From assembly GCA_948567375.1 (NCBI GenBank), contig OX419755.1, positions 81,486,218 to 81,550,217 on the forward strand: 64,000 bases of DNA, given 5' to 3'. Source of the stretch: Lunularia cruciata. Taxonomy: Eukaryota; Streptophyta; Marchantiopsida; Lunulariales; Lunulariaceae. Shown here piece by piece: positions 10,809 through 21,599 of the stretch (position 1 is its first letter; every line of letters begins with the position of its first letter). A program made the translations under genes and the position numbers. Under the pieces are notes generated by a model. It saw only the letters and a program-made list of their open reading frames with translations. It was not told the origin of the DNA and made no database searches.

Positions 10809-12615
10809 AATCGAAGTCAATACCGATCAAGTTTACGTGTGAATCTTGGTTCCACAAGCTCGGAGCAATACATCCTAGTCTATCCTCCGGCTCAGGTATG
10901 GAACTGTGCGTACCTGAGAGTGAGAAATCTTTTTCTTGGGAGGCGGCTTGCCTATTAGAGCTGCCATGGTTTCATGTAGAAAGGTTTCAGAGGCATCTCA
11001 TACTGCTAAACCCAAAAAATCCTTAGCCTAGATGCAGGCTATTAAGACTGCTTGGCTGACGTTATAAACAAACTTACAAATTCTTTCAGTGATCTCTTCC
11101 CCGGAAATGAGAATTACATCACGGACCGAGTCAATTCACCACTTACTTTTAGCGACCTTTGTCAGGATAGGTGGAGGGCTCACGGCCCTATCCGCTGCAT
11201 GATAACACAAATAGATATGAGGTTCACACGAAGGATTGAACAAAGGTTCATCTTATTCTCAAAGATGAACCTCTCGACGAGTTTTTGCATCATGCACCAG
11301 AGTATTAGATGTTTTGTCAATTATGTATCCGGGTGGTCGCGGTAAATTGGCGGGATCACAGATTATTGAGCAAGCGAGAGAAGCTCTCCTGCTTCATGTG
11401 TGTGTGTGTACGTGGAAAGAGAGCAGAAGCCATTTGTAGAACGGAGAATCCACAGCCACTTAAATCAGAACAGTGGCAAACTGAACACCAGTTCAACTGC
11501 TTGATGTGTGTATGGTACATATGCTCACCTTTCATGTCATCGATGAGTTTTGAAAATTCGTCATAGCTTATATTTCCAGGTTGAACAGGGAAAAATCTGT
11601 TTCAAACACACGACAGAGAAGGTATATCAACGACACAACTCTCTCTCTCAACAAAATTGCTGTGCAAACATGACTTTGACCGCGCCTAGTTAACCTTCGA
11701 ATCGGGGAGAACGCTTCGGTGCAATCAGGTAAAAGAACCAACAATTGTAGGTCTTAGTCATCACAGGACACTGCAATCCCGTTTCTTCTTGAACGTCATC
11801 CACAACAATATTGCACCCCCAGCAGAACCCAAATTAGAGCTTGTTCTTTTATACTGAGTTCTTCTCTCAATCTGAAAGCTCTGCTGTCCTTGGGCGTCAT
11901 GTATATCCAGGTAAGCCGAGATCTAAACCATCCTTGGTTCAGGATGGTTCACAACCAGGGCGAGAAATTGAAGCTAAATAGCAAAAAAGAAGATTGACTG
12001 CCGTTTTTTCTGAGCATAAAAGATGATCCAAAGCCCAAAAGAAGCCCTGAATTAGAGATTAAGTCGGCCAGAATAATCTGGCTCCAGAAATTTGAGTAAC
12101 GTAAACTCAAAAGAACACATACTATATATGATTGGCTTCATTCCTACGACATGCATTCGGCGAGGAATGTTCTCAACAAACGATTCCAGATGACGCTCTA
12201 AGCTCTTTTCATTCTCTCCATGTCTAACCTTATGTTAGTTTGATGAGAACCTTTCTTCCTAGTCTTTGAAGTAGATGGTCTATCCTCAGTCATTCTGATT
12301 TCTGATGTATCAGACATCCTAGCACTCAGCTTCCTAGTCTCACCAGAGTAGACACTCCTGATTGCACTCAGCAATATTCAACTCACTCTCTCTCAGAGCC
12401 TTCAAAGATAGTACACAGCAGCACTCACGCAGCATGAAAGGTACCCCAGTGGGAAGCAGCATAGAACACACCTTAAACAAGGTACAAGGTCCTGGGAATG
12501 ATCTTTGTATGAGAACTTACCTTAACATGAGCAGAGAGCACTCATATATATACACAAGCAAGCTCTAGCAGGTTGCTTTGCAGAGCCCTAATTGAGGCTG
12601 CGCCCTCACTTCACC

Positions 12616-12683
12616 CTAATCATGTATCTAGCCTAATCATGTATCTAGTCTAATCAGGTATCTAGCCTAGTCATGTATCTAGT
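12616..12683. repeat. 17-bp tandem repeat, four units
   Basis: Four head-to-tail units follow the pattern ctaatcatgtatctag plus one variable base, at 12616, 12633, 12650 and 12667, differing at one or two positions. It is a minisatellite-like array, not a CRISPR: there are no spacers. Confidence 0.85.
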
Positions 12684-12881
12684 CACTAAACTCGAGATTA
12701 TCACAACTAACATAGTTACAGAAGTCCAAACACGACGCACGGATACTTAGAATTAGCCCCATTATCTGGTTTGGAACTTAAATCAATCGAGTTACATGGG
12801 ATGTGTAGATCTTTTCCAGAACGAAAAGCTTTTCTGGAAGTTCTTAGTACTGTTAGTTTCGTTTCAGTTTAAGTTTATCGA

Positions 12882-12948
12882 GCTAAATGCTGTAGTTTTC
12901 GTAGTTTGTTTAGATCAAGAAAGGCGAGGAAAACTATAGCATTTAGTT
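12882..12948. repeat. Imperfect inverted repeat (stem about 18 bp)
   Basis: GCTAAATGCTGTAGTTTTC at about 12882-12900 is complementary, with one mismatch, to GAAAACTATAGCATTTAG at about 12930-12947, separated by roughly 30 bases. It could form a hairpin. No coding or terminator role can be inferred. Confidence 0.6.
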
Positions 12949-13078
12949 TCTTTCGTTGACAGGTGCACATACACTTGATTACCTGTGTGATCTATACTTG
13001 GACTATAGCCTTCTCTACATATCTCGCAGTTACTTCACAATGATGAGATTTTGGGCTAATGGAGCGGTCATTTAGGAA

Positions 13079-13390
13079 CAGATGAATCTCACCATAATTT
13101 GGAACAGTTTAAGCTCACGATGCCAAGTTATTCGGACAACAATCAATACGCTGTTGGAAATATGTGAACTACTTACAGTGCTTAGCATAAATAGATAATT
13201 TGTTTCGACCGGCGTACTGATTGCAGTGCAGAATAACTTGGCGTCTGCAATCAGTACGCTGATGGAAATATGTTATCCACTTACACTGTTTAACAGAAGT
13301 AGATAATTTGTTTCGACCAGCGTACTGATTGCAGTGCCGAATAACTTGGCATCGAGAGCCTCAACTGAGCCAAAATTACAGGTGAGCTTC
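13079..13390. repeat. Foldback (MITE-like) repeat with internal tandem units
   Basis: The left arm (about 13079-13151) and right arm (about 13319-13390) are inverted copies. The best core is CGATGCCAAGTTATTCGG on the left against CCGAATAACTTGGCATCG on the right, and weaker similarity extends about 25 bp outward. Between the arms, a unit of about 110-120 bp containing AGATAATTTGTTTCGACC occurs twice (from about 13190 and 13300), each followed by a CGTACTGATTGCAGTGC block. The structure fits a non-autonomous foldback transposon or a locally rearranged inverted repeat. No target duplication was defined. Confidence 0.7.
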
Positions 13391-13420
13391 AGTGTAAATA
13401 GACAACACGTTTAGCATAAT

Positions 13421-15592
13421 TAGTCTTTCTAAGTGACTTAGTCTCACAACACAATTATAGAATTAGTGTGGAGGAGATTATTCTCGTGCAATGCAAGTTA
13501 AGCGAAATTAATTGCGTGTGGTCAACATTAATGGACAGAGTACTACTGTACTTCAAGAAGAAGAATTATATGGTAAAATTAATGGTGTCTCCACTCCTAC
13601 TCAATTTTTCATTCTTTTCGAAAACGGTTTTCCCTATAAGCACACAGGATACAAATGCAAATATGGAGAGAGGTCGCATAGCCATTGAAAGGTAGTGGGA
13701 AAAGAATTTTTGGAGAACTACCAGAAATTCAAACGTGTACATTTCCCATTTACCAGAGTTTTTTGTGAATGAGATATGTTGACACATCCTCAAGGTGAAG
13801 TTTGCTAACCTAATGACAACAGGAGTTAAGAAATATGACACATATTCAGGATGGAATTCTGCTCATTCAATTGCAACAGAATTTGTTCAGGATTTGTCTG
13901 CCACAAACTCAAAATCGAGTTTGCTACTCCAGTCGCAATAGGATTTGTTCGAACTCCAGCTATGCGGCCTGATCCTCTTGTTACGCAGTTTGGATTTTCC
14001 ACTTTCTCTTCCCTCAGTACAAGTTCCTTGTGGATTTAATATCAGAGTCATGCGCAGTGCGGTTAATGCAAGATTCACAAGATCACAATCAGGATCGACT
14101 GCAAACCATACCAGACAACAACAAAAAAGACTGGAACTTCGTACTTATAACGAGAAATGCAGTGAGTCCATTAGCGGACAACGACAATTCTTGGAACTTA
14201 TAAGAACAATATAACACAATTATTTCTCGGCGAAATCACATGAATTTGACTGAATCGATCTGAATGAGACTGAATAAATCATACAAAATTACTGAGTGAG
14301 ATTATTCATGGTGCGGTCCACTTTTTGTTGCCTGTTGAAATTAGTTTTGAGTGAGACTAAAAAGCTAAACAGTGTAGATTAGTTCCTCAAATTTTAAAGT
14401 TTTACAAGAAGCCACGTAACCAGGAAAGAAAAGCCTTTTGTTTTGTACATCCACAAGGAGCTATCGAGGTATTATCACAAGGTTGAAACACATGCCAAGT
14501 TAAGCAGGGGGGAGTCTATGTCACAGAAGGAGAAAAAGACAAGATTCTGGCGTTGTCTAAACGGGTGGGAGAAAAAGACAAGGGCTCAAGGTACAAAACA
14601 CTGCACTTACTTCAAAACAAGATACGAATCTAAAACAGCTAAAGAGCAGACAAACAATAAATTAATGAGAAACAGGGCATAGAAATCAGAAAGACAAACT
14701 CAAACAAGAAGACGATTCTTCAAAGACATTCTCGACGAAGTGAGCAAATAAAGCGAATATAGGCATCTGAGAAAGCGGTCCCCCACCCTAACTCGACACA
14801 CTACTGTCCTGTATACTCCTCGACAGAATCATCGATCGAAGTTACAAAACGCAAGTTGATGTCAGTCACATCATCTCAGGACTTTCTTGCTAACCAGCCT
14901 TGGTGCTCAATCCTTGATTACGCCCTGTAAGGCAGCTCCTTACTTTTTGGAGAAAGCAGAATGACCTGCGCTGCTTCCCCTAATGATCTTCAGCGTCAGG
15001 ACCCCATACCTCGCATCGGATTCAAGATGTGCTTGCCAGACGACAAGACACAGATGGTTCAAACCTCTTCAGGTGACCATGAGATCATGAATTGCGTCTC
15101 TGCCTAACCAAGACAAACGTCCCGTTTTTACTCAAGACTTGCTGACAGCTAACAGGTCCTTCACGACGTCGAAGTCACCTACTTCATGATCCCAACTACA
15201 ATAATTATTTGAATTGTTTGTTTCTGGCATGCTCCAGACGAGATCTACTCAACCTTATCACAGGGTATTGATTTGTTATGAATCTCCAAGTATGTTAGTT
15301 TTTAACATTCCTTCAGTAAAATTTGTGGAACCATGCTTCTCAATAATCCCAGGTTAGCATCTTTACTTCATGAGATGATAGGACAAGGTTCTAAGTCCTG
15401 TTAAGGTGGATGAAAAGTATCTACAGATTGCAAGCTCCACATCATGCCGTTGTATGAATAAGCTTTTGTAAGGGTCTTGTATGGGTGGGTTCTAGTAGTA
15501 ACCTCCGTGTAAGCATTACCAGTAGGGGCAAACTTTTACCACGCTCACAGGTGACAAACAGAGACCTACATGAACACTCTCCAAGACAACAT
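13421..15592. other. Intergenic stretch, no gene recognised
   Basis: Overlapping open frames on both strands at 13468-14214 and one at 14443-14682 show no conserved motifs. No retroelement domain is recognisable. Confidence 0.4.
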
Positions 15593-16045
15593 TCAACTGG
15601 AGGCGCAACCATGGAACCACCCTAAAAACGGCGGAGGAAATTGTTCGATTTCCATATCACGGATTCCCTGCCGAAGCTGACTTCCCCTCCACGAAATACC
15701 TTCAAATGTTTCTCTATCCTGTACAAGTAATCTGCGCCACTGGCGATTTCTTGTCCACTTCTTGACTACCGCGCTTCTGGCCAAGAAAAAGAGGGGAGGT
15801 CCATACCTCAACACCAAGTCGTACTCCGCTATACTGAGTTGCCTGTCTACAGCATCTGTGAAGATTTCGGGTAGCAAGGTTCGTCTTAGGGACTCTTCAT
15901 TCAGATGTTTACGTCCTTTTTCCACAAACAACGCCAGGTACTTCTTTTTGCAAACATCCTTCACCGTCGTCGAAACAGGACGACGCTGGGTATGTAGCAA
16001 TGCTTTAGGATCGCCAAAGAAAGTCATGCCGAAAAGGGTCGCCAT
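15593..16045 (-). CDS. Hypothetical protein, 150 aa, unassigned
   Basis: The frame begins at an ATG (16045) giving MATLFGMTFFGDPKAL and runs uninterrupted to TGA at 15593. Composition is protein-like: a basic, Leu/Arg-rich middle with blocks DVCKKKYLALFVEKG and RLLVQDRETFEG, a proline-rich C-terminus, and no low complexity. I see no signal peptide, membrane segment or zinc ligand set. I do not recognise the family. The nearest recognised gene is the RIN4-like gene 1.8 kb away on the same strand, with no evidence of linkage. It may be one exon of a longer gene. The opposite strand is open for 103 codons over part of this range, so chance is not excluded. Confidence 0.35.
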   Translation of the reverse strand: MATLFGMTFFGDPKALLHTQRRPVSTTVKDVCKKKYLALFVEKGRKHLNEESLRRTLLPEIFTDAVDRQLSIAEYDLVLRYGPPLFFLARSAVVKKWTRNRQWRRLLVQDRETFEGISWRGSQLRQGIRDMEIEQFPPPFLGWFHGCASS

Positions 16046-16073
16046 CTCTCTGCACCCGCAAAACGCCCGTTAG

Positions 16074-17887
16074 GCCACTATGAAAAGAGAAAATAACGTG
16101 CGAATCAACGACATCCGTCTTCAGCAAGGTAATCACATTGAAAAGCGAGGAACACTGCAGAATTGCAAGCGTCATCCTGAAAAACTGTGCCATACAAGGC
16201 TCACATATCAAGTCTTGTATCTTGATCGACTTCCGGGATGTAAGATTCAGATCAAATGAGTACCCTTATCCGTTAATAAGAATGCTAGCCTTGCTTGAAA
16301 ATGGTCTGATAGATCCAGCTGGTGCTATAGTACGCGAACGCAGAATACAACCACCAGTGGGTGGGCTTTACCACTACGTAGCCCAGCTTCAAGGAATGCA
16401 TAGCATATTCACCTGCGACATAGGAGTACTATTCACTTACGAAAAAGTAAGAAAAGAGCATTCTCTATAATAGCTCTCACCACCAGATGAATTCTGCACT
16501 ATGAGAACATTGAAAACGACCAAAAGGTTCGATCTTGCAATCTAGTTGGCCAATTTACACTCCAGTGAACTTGAATCATCTGAGTAGATAATGAATGAAG
16601 CAACGTGAGTCTAGCGCCAACTTACACTTGTCGAAATCAAGTTGATGATATGGTCGCAATCTAAATTCGTCATCCAAACGCCGGCTCTACTCATCTGTAG
16701 ATTACAGAGTGTGGAATTTGACTTCAAAAGTTATATTCTACGTGGTAGAACAGCCAAACAGGGACGCAATCCCTGCCTTCACCACCCCTCTGGAAATCGA
16801 AGTTCCAGTGTAGGGGGCAACAATTAATCATTACAACTACGGCTGTTGTAAGCAAAATCTGGATGTTCCAACTGCCTTCTCGGGGTCTTCTCTTCTCCCA
16901 CAGGAACGCCACAACTAAAATGCCGCTCGTTCACACCTTCAACTTGTTGATGAAAATTATGTCATGTATTTTTGGGCTGTCATGGTACGAGAAACTAATA
17001 GCTATTGCGCAGAGTGTGAAAATGCAACGTTCTCCGCAGCAGGCAATCAGAATCACCCGAAAATAAAGAATAGTCAACTCTACAATCATAGGCAGGCATC
17101 GATAGTGGAGGGGAAGAGAAAGAAACAATACTTTACTTTTAAGCATCAAAAAACCGGACGCACCATTTAAGCAGTTAGCGTCATTTACATCAAATACCTG
17201 AGTGGCCTGCGGACATATTATTCCTCGAAAACAACCTCAAGCCTGTCTCTTTGCAACCAATTAATACTGACACTTAGATTACACTGACATTCCTATCGTT
17301 CCGGATGCACAGACCAGAACATAACCGTCTGGCACCGCAGCTTACATCAAATTCCAAGAGCATCACGTCTTGCCTGTTTACTCTATCCATCTTAGTCTAA
17401 ATTTAGTCCCAGATCAATTTTCTTACACTATCGTTTGTCATCTAGATCTACTTGCAGATGGCTCTCTGATCTGTAGTGGTAATTCCAGCACCTCTTCCAA
17501 TTTCGCAAGCCATATACACCACACAGAGAGATCCCTATTGAAGTAGAACAAGTGATTTAGTAACCAGCAGAACAAGAGGGTAGCCTTCCAACTCCCCGGA
17601 AAGAATACCTCCACTTGGGATTCCTTCCACCAGACTTCCTTGCTCTGCCAATCTGGTTTAAATATCGAAGGTAGTCAGTCAATTCCTGCTTATAGGAAAG
17701 CACAATCTTGAGGGACCTCCGAGTGAATACACTTGGCCTTTCACTTCTTTCAAGCGAGCAGTGTAAACAACTCTTCAAACGTCACATGGTCGGACAACGC
17801 CATGTTCTAGACTTCTCTTTGCTGCAATCAAAGAATTAGAACAATTTGCAGTGGGGTGCATCCAACTGGGATACATGTACATTCGTT
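16074..17887. other. Intergenic stretch downstream of the RIN4-like gene
   Basis: An open frame at 16138-16470 (plus) starts only at a TTG and has no recognised motif. The portion just left of 17888 should include the 3' UTR of the RIN4-like gene, but I could not place a polyadenylation signal with confidence. Confidence 0.4.
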
Positions 17888-18757
17888 CTACGCGTTCACA
17901 GCGGGGCGTTCAAAGCAGCAAAACCATCTCTTATTATTGTTACGCTGCTGGAGCCTGTGCGGTTGAATATATAGATCGCCTTGATTTGGGGCCTCATTGG
18001 GCAGAGGGATGCGGCCTGGACCTCCTGCCTTCCTCTCATTTCTGGCTTGATTAAATATCACAGTGAAGCCCTCTCCTGATCCTGGATCCTGAGCATTCCA
18101 CGCACCGAACTTCGGTAGTGCCGCTGACCCTTTCTGAGCACTATCTTCTGGTTTAAAATTTCCACTCTGCTTTCTTTTGCTACTATCCCAAGCAGTTCCA
18201 GGCGCACCACCCGATGCACCTCCCAAAGTACCTGGGTTTGATTTTCTATTGTGAGATTGGTGAGATTGATCTTCAGTGAAGCTGGTCGAGGCACTGTCTG
18301 AACTGCGATCTGTTATACCACTATCTCTATTTCCTTGGCGCTTCATGTGATCACCTGGGGGTGGTCGATTTGGCATCGGGCTGTTCCGACCCTCATTCTG
18401 TGGTGGAGTGGCAGCTACCTGCCTGCGTGCTGGGGACTCTTGAACGGTCTTTGGTGGTGCTGTAACAGCTTGGTGCTGCTGTCCTCTTGAATTTCCTGTG
18501 TCTCTGTTACCCGGGCCTGGCCTCTCCTGATGCAGATCTGCAGCATCTAAGTCTTCGGGATCGTTAGGGTTGAATCGCCTACCTGGAGCAGCGCCATTGC
18601 CTTTACCTCCCCCGAACATATCAGGATTCTCGCTGGGATCATTGGGATTGATGGGTTTCCCTCTACCAGTACGGGCATGGTCGAAAACAGCCGTGTAAGG
18701 CATGTGATCATTAGCATCCCATTGTCCGAACTTGGGCACATGGGGACGCCGGGCCAT
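17888..18757 (-). CDS. RIN4: RIN4-like protein (two NOI/AvrRpt2-cleavage domains)
   Basis: A 289-residue protein is read without interruption from ATG at 18757 to the stop at 17888. The frame is open a little further upstream but only from a GTG, so MARRPHVPKFG is the start, as usual for RIN4 proteins. Residues about 7-35 form the N-terminal NOI domain (VPKFGQW, PYTAVFDHAR) and residues about 214-246 the C-terminal NOI domain (LPKFGAW, FTVIFNQAR); PxFGxW is the site type cut by AvrRpt2-class proteases in known RIN4 proteins. The middle is disordered, with two NPNDP motifs near residues 37 and 63. Cys280-Cys281 in WFCCF near the C-terminus fits the acylated membrane anchor of the family. Known role: plasma-membrane regulator of immune signalling. 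No intron is needed in this frame. Confidence 0.9.
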   Translation of the reverse strand: MARRPHVPKFGQWDANDHMPYTAVFDHARTGRGKPINPNDPSENPDMFGGGKGNGAAPGRRFNPNDPEDLDAADLHQERPGPGNRDTGNSRGQQHQAVTAPPKTVQESPARRQVAATPPQNEGRNSPMPNRPPPGDHMKRQGNRDSGITDRSSDSASTSFTEDQSHQSHNRKSNPGTLGGASGGAPGTAWDSSKRKQSGNFKPEDSAQKGSAALPKFGAWNAQDPGSGEGFTVIFNQARNERKAGGPGRIPLPNEAPNQGDLYIQPHRLQQRNNNKRWFCCFERPAVNA

Positions 18758-21599
18758 CACGCTTAGCCTAATTCTTCTTCGTTTGTGAAGAGAATCGTCG
18801 TCCACGAGCTGGTTGCTTGACCGACTACAAGTTTCAAGCTCAAACTTTTTTCCTGAAAAGATCTAATGTTCGGAAATCCCTTGCGCCGGTCGACTACTAC
18901 CGACCAAAGCAAGGCTTGCTACGTCTGTCTGTCTATGCTTCCTGAACATGCACTGCACCGCCAAGAGCAGAGATTGAACTCAACACAGAGACATAGCTTA
19001 CAACCTCTCCCTCTCTCACCCCAGCCACCTCCTCTTTCTCCTCGGGCGATCCAGTTCAATCAGGGTCCACGCTGGACCAACGGAACGGGGAGAGGTCAAA
19101 GAGTAGTGTCAATAGGGCAACACTGGCTAGAACACCTTCCTTCCTTCGCCTCTTTCGCACCTCCTCAGAAGAAGGCCACTGGAGATGAGCGAAGATTCTG
19201 CAACTTCTACCAGATGAGAGTAAGAAGCCGAACAAGCGTCGCTCGTTCGTTCGCGTTCACGCGGCTAAACTCCAGCAAGATCCCCTCACAAGGGACCTGA
19301 GCTAGTCATGTAGCGCGTGTTATTGTCAAGGCTGGAGGCTTGGCCACATTGTGCGTGTGCCCAGGCTCTAATTCGAGGGTTGCAAAAAGTATTCTTACGA
19401 GGGGTTAACCCCATGAGATCTTCCAAGCATGGTCTCTTTCCTCCGAGTATCGACAGTGTCTCTTGCTCTTAGCTTGACTTGTTCCGAGTCAGAATCTGAC
19501 CCCACTCTCAGACCACCTCTCCAACTTGTCTGACGCGAAGTTATCCTCCGGATGCCCATAAGAGACACAATCGGAGCAAGCTCTTTCCGCCGTACTACTC
19601 GCTTCTGGAAATTTGCTTACCACCAAATCGTATTTACAGCACCTTGTTTATGGCCGTGCGGAGCTGTTATTCCATTAATCGTCCCTCGACCAGTCCACGA
19701 TGTCAAGAGGAGACCCGGACCCGAGGTCCTCGGCGCGTGGCTCTTTTCTTCTCCGCGCTTCTCGCTTTGACGTTTACCGCCCGCTACCCTGGTCAGACCA
19801 ATCTCCAGGGGCCAACTCGACCCGAACCAACCGAGTCGACCCCGGCCCTCGCCAACGTGCTTCACTTAGACTTTGTCCTGCTGCTCAGCTCCAGCTTTTA
19901 TCCATCTTGTTTGTCACCAAAGGATTGCTTTTCCCACGCCGTGCCACCCCACTTCCACCTCGTTTGTCTTCGGTCGAGGAAGAGCCCGAGACCGAGGAAG
20001 AGCACGAGAATGAAGACCAATCTCGTGGTCATTTCTACACATTTTACCTGTTCTTACCTCGGTCCATCTGGCCGCGTACTTTTCGCCAGAGCAGCAGAGG
20101 ACGATGAAATCGCAGCGATGTTATTGCGTGGCTTATCAATCTTTCTTCAGTTCCTCCTGCTTTGGGTGTCAGTTGGCCAGGTTTGTGATTTCCCCCCATT
20201 AAATGTCTTTATAGACATTGTGGTCGAAGTGCATAGCATTGCTTCTTTGACAGAAGTTTATCGGTAGCAACGTCCAAGAATCAAAGGAAGCCTCTGGGCA
20301 GGATGCCCAACCCGTACGAGGGGCCAGGTCTCAGCACGAGACTGCTTCTTGTCCTTTCTAAGGTGTAACTAATATTCGTGTGCCAAATGGTGCTAAATAC
20401 TTCAGAAACACCGCTTCGTATATGGAGATCACTAAATCGACATTTGGGTCGAAGCAATGCTTGACCAGTGCCTGTAGCATAAGACGTTGCAATGGTGTGG
20501 GGTGTTTGAATGCTGAGGCATCTAAAACGTCTTTTTTTTTAAGAAACTTTGTGACCAGTCTGTCCTAGCATATTAGATATAGTCCGCAAGATCGAACCTC
20601 AAGAGAACATGTTTCCTCGCATCAGGACATAGAGTTGGCTCTGAGCTTGAGTCATGTGGAATCTTATACAACGCCAGATATCGAATTCAAATTGGACGGG
20701 TTGAACAGGAGTGCCACCTACACTTGCTATTCGTATCGTCCCTCTCTGCTTATCTGTAAATTGCCAAGCTCTCTACAGTATAGGAAAGGAAGTTTGTTTG
20801 GAAATAGAATTTGAGCTTTAATGCTTTCAGTGAGCACTTGTTGGTTCACTGCGCAGGGCATAGAAAGGCCTGCTTCTTAGTTCACGAGGAGCGACACTCC
20901 AGGTTTTTCGTCATCGTTTCCCTCATCTAGTATTCCGCGCGTTACTAGTAGTGGGTAAAGTTGTAAACCGAGTTGCACGACCAATTCCCAAAGGGGGAAT
21001 CTGTCTTTTACTGTAGTCTACAAAAACCTGAAGCGGTCATCATGCAATCCCATGTGCTGGGTATAACGAGAAGTCTCACAGCTCCCTCGTCCCTGGAGCA
21101 AAACGGTACACAACGTTGGACTAGATTACAACAATCCGTACGGCAGTAGAATTCCAGGGGTGTGTGTCTGTTCCAAAAGTACAGTAGCTACTTTATCTAG
21201 ACGTCTGCAGAGACCCACCAGCCTGACGAAATTATATGAATCAAGATTTTGCATGCCCACTCCGGTTTTTGGAAAGCAAAAGAGACTTTCATCCGATCAG
21301 ATTCCTGATCTCGACGCAATAACACCGTAGGAGTGGATAGAACTCTTTAGAAGTACAGTCAATCAACCTCGTGTATTAAACTCTGCCGAAGAGGATATCA
21401 AATCCTTTCAAGAGACGGTAGCCATCATCACCTCAACACTGCACTTTTCCTTCGTAAATTCTTACCACCACTAACTCAAATTACGTCTAGTCGAGCTCGA
21501 GAGACATCATGCTGCCTAAAAAAATGTGCTAATTGAAAAGAATTACCCAGAAGGTCTTGGTCACTTCAATGATTAAAGCGATACCAACTTTTTCTGACA
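18758..21599. promoter_or_regulatory. Upstream region of the RIN4-like gene and adjoining intergenic DNA
   Basis: Immediately upstream of the RIN4-like start the DNA is comparatively GC-rich to about 20.1 kb. It contains a pyrimidine-rich stretch on the plus strand near 19005-19045, which is GA-rich on the gene's own strand, as plant 5' leaders often are. Promoter or 5' UTR function is inferred from position only; I saw no convincing TATA box. Long overlapping open frames at 19552-20267 are present on both strands and look like the result of GC content and not a gene. From about 20.3 to 21.6 kb I see nothing. Confidence 0.35.

Larger units (their letters stand above)
10821..13072. other. Intergenic stretch with small repeats, no gene recognised
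   Basis: Open frames at 11052-11566 (plus) and 12362-12568 (plus) have no recognised motif. The stretch contains the 17-bp tandem repeat and a small imperfect inverted repeat listed separately. Confidence 0.4.

Noticed and set aside
12616-12683. Possible CRISPR-like array
   Set aside because: The repeats are contiguous 17-bp units without spacers, in a eukaryotic genome; it is a minisatellite.
16138-16470. 110-codon plus-strand frame
   Set aside because: It starts only at TTG, has no conserved motif and lies next to a better candidate on the other strand.
18758-18805. Upstream extension of the RIN4 frame (MDDDSLHK...)
   Set aside because: The putative first codon is GTG, and RIN4 proteins begin at MAR before VPKFG; the ATG at 18757 is used.
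19644-20267. 207-codon and overlapping 135-codon plus-strand frames, with an 82-codon minus frame over the same bases
   Set aside because: Open in several frames at once, Arg/Ser/Pro-rich and without motifs; explained by the GC-rich upstream region of the RIN4-like gene.
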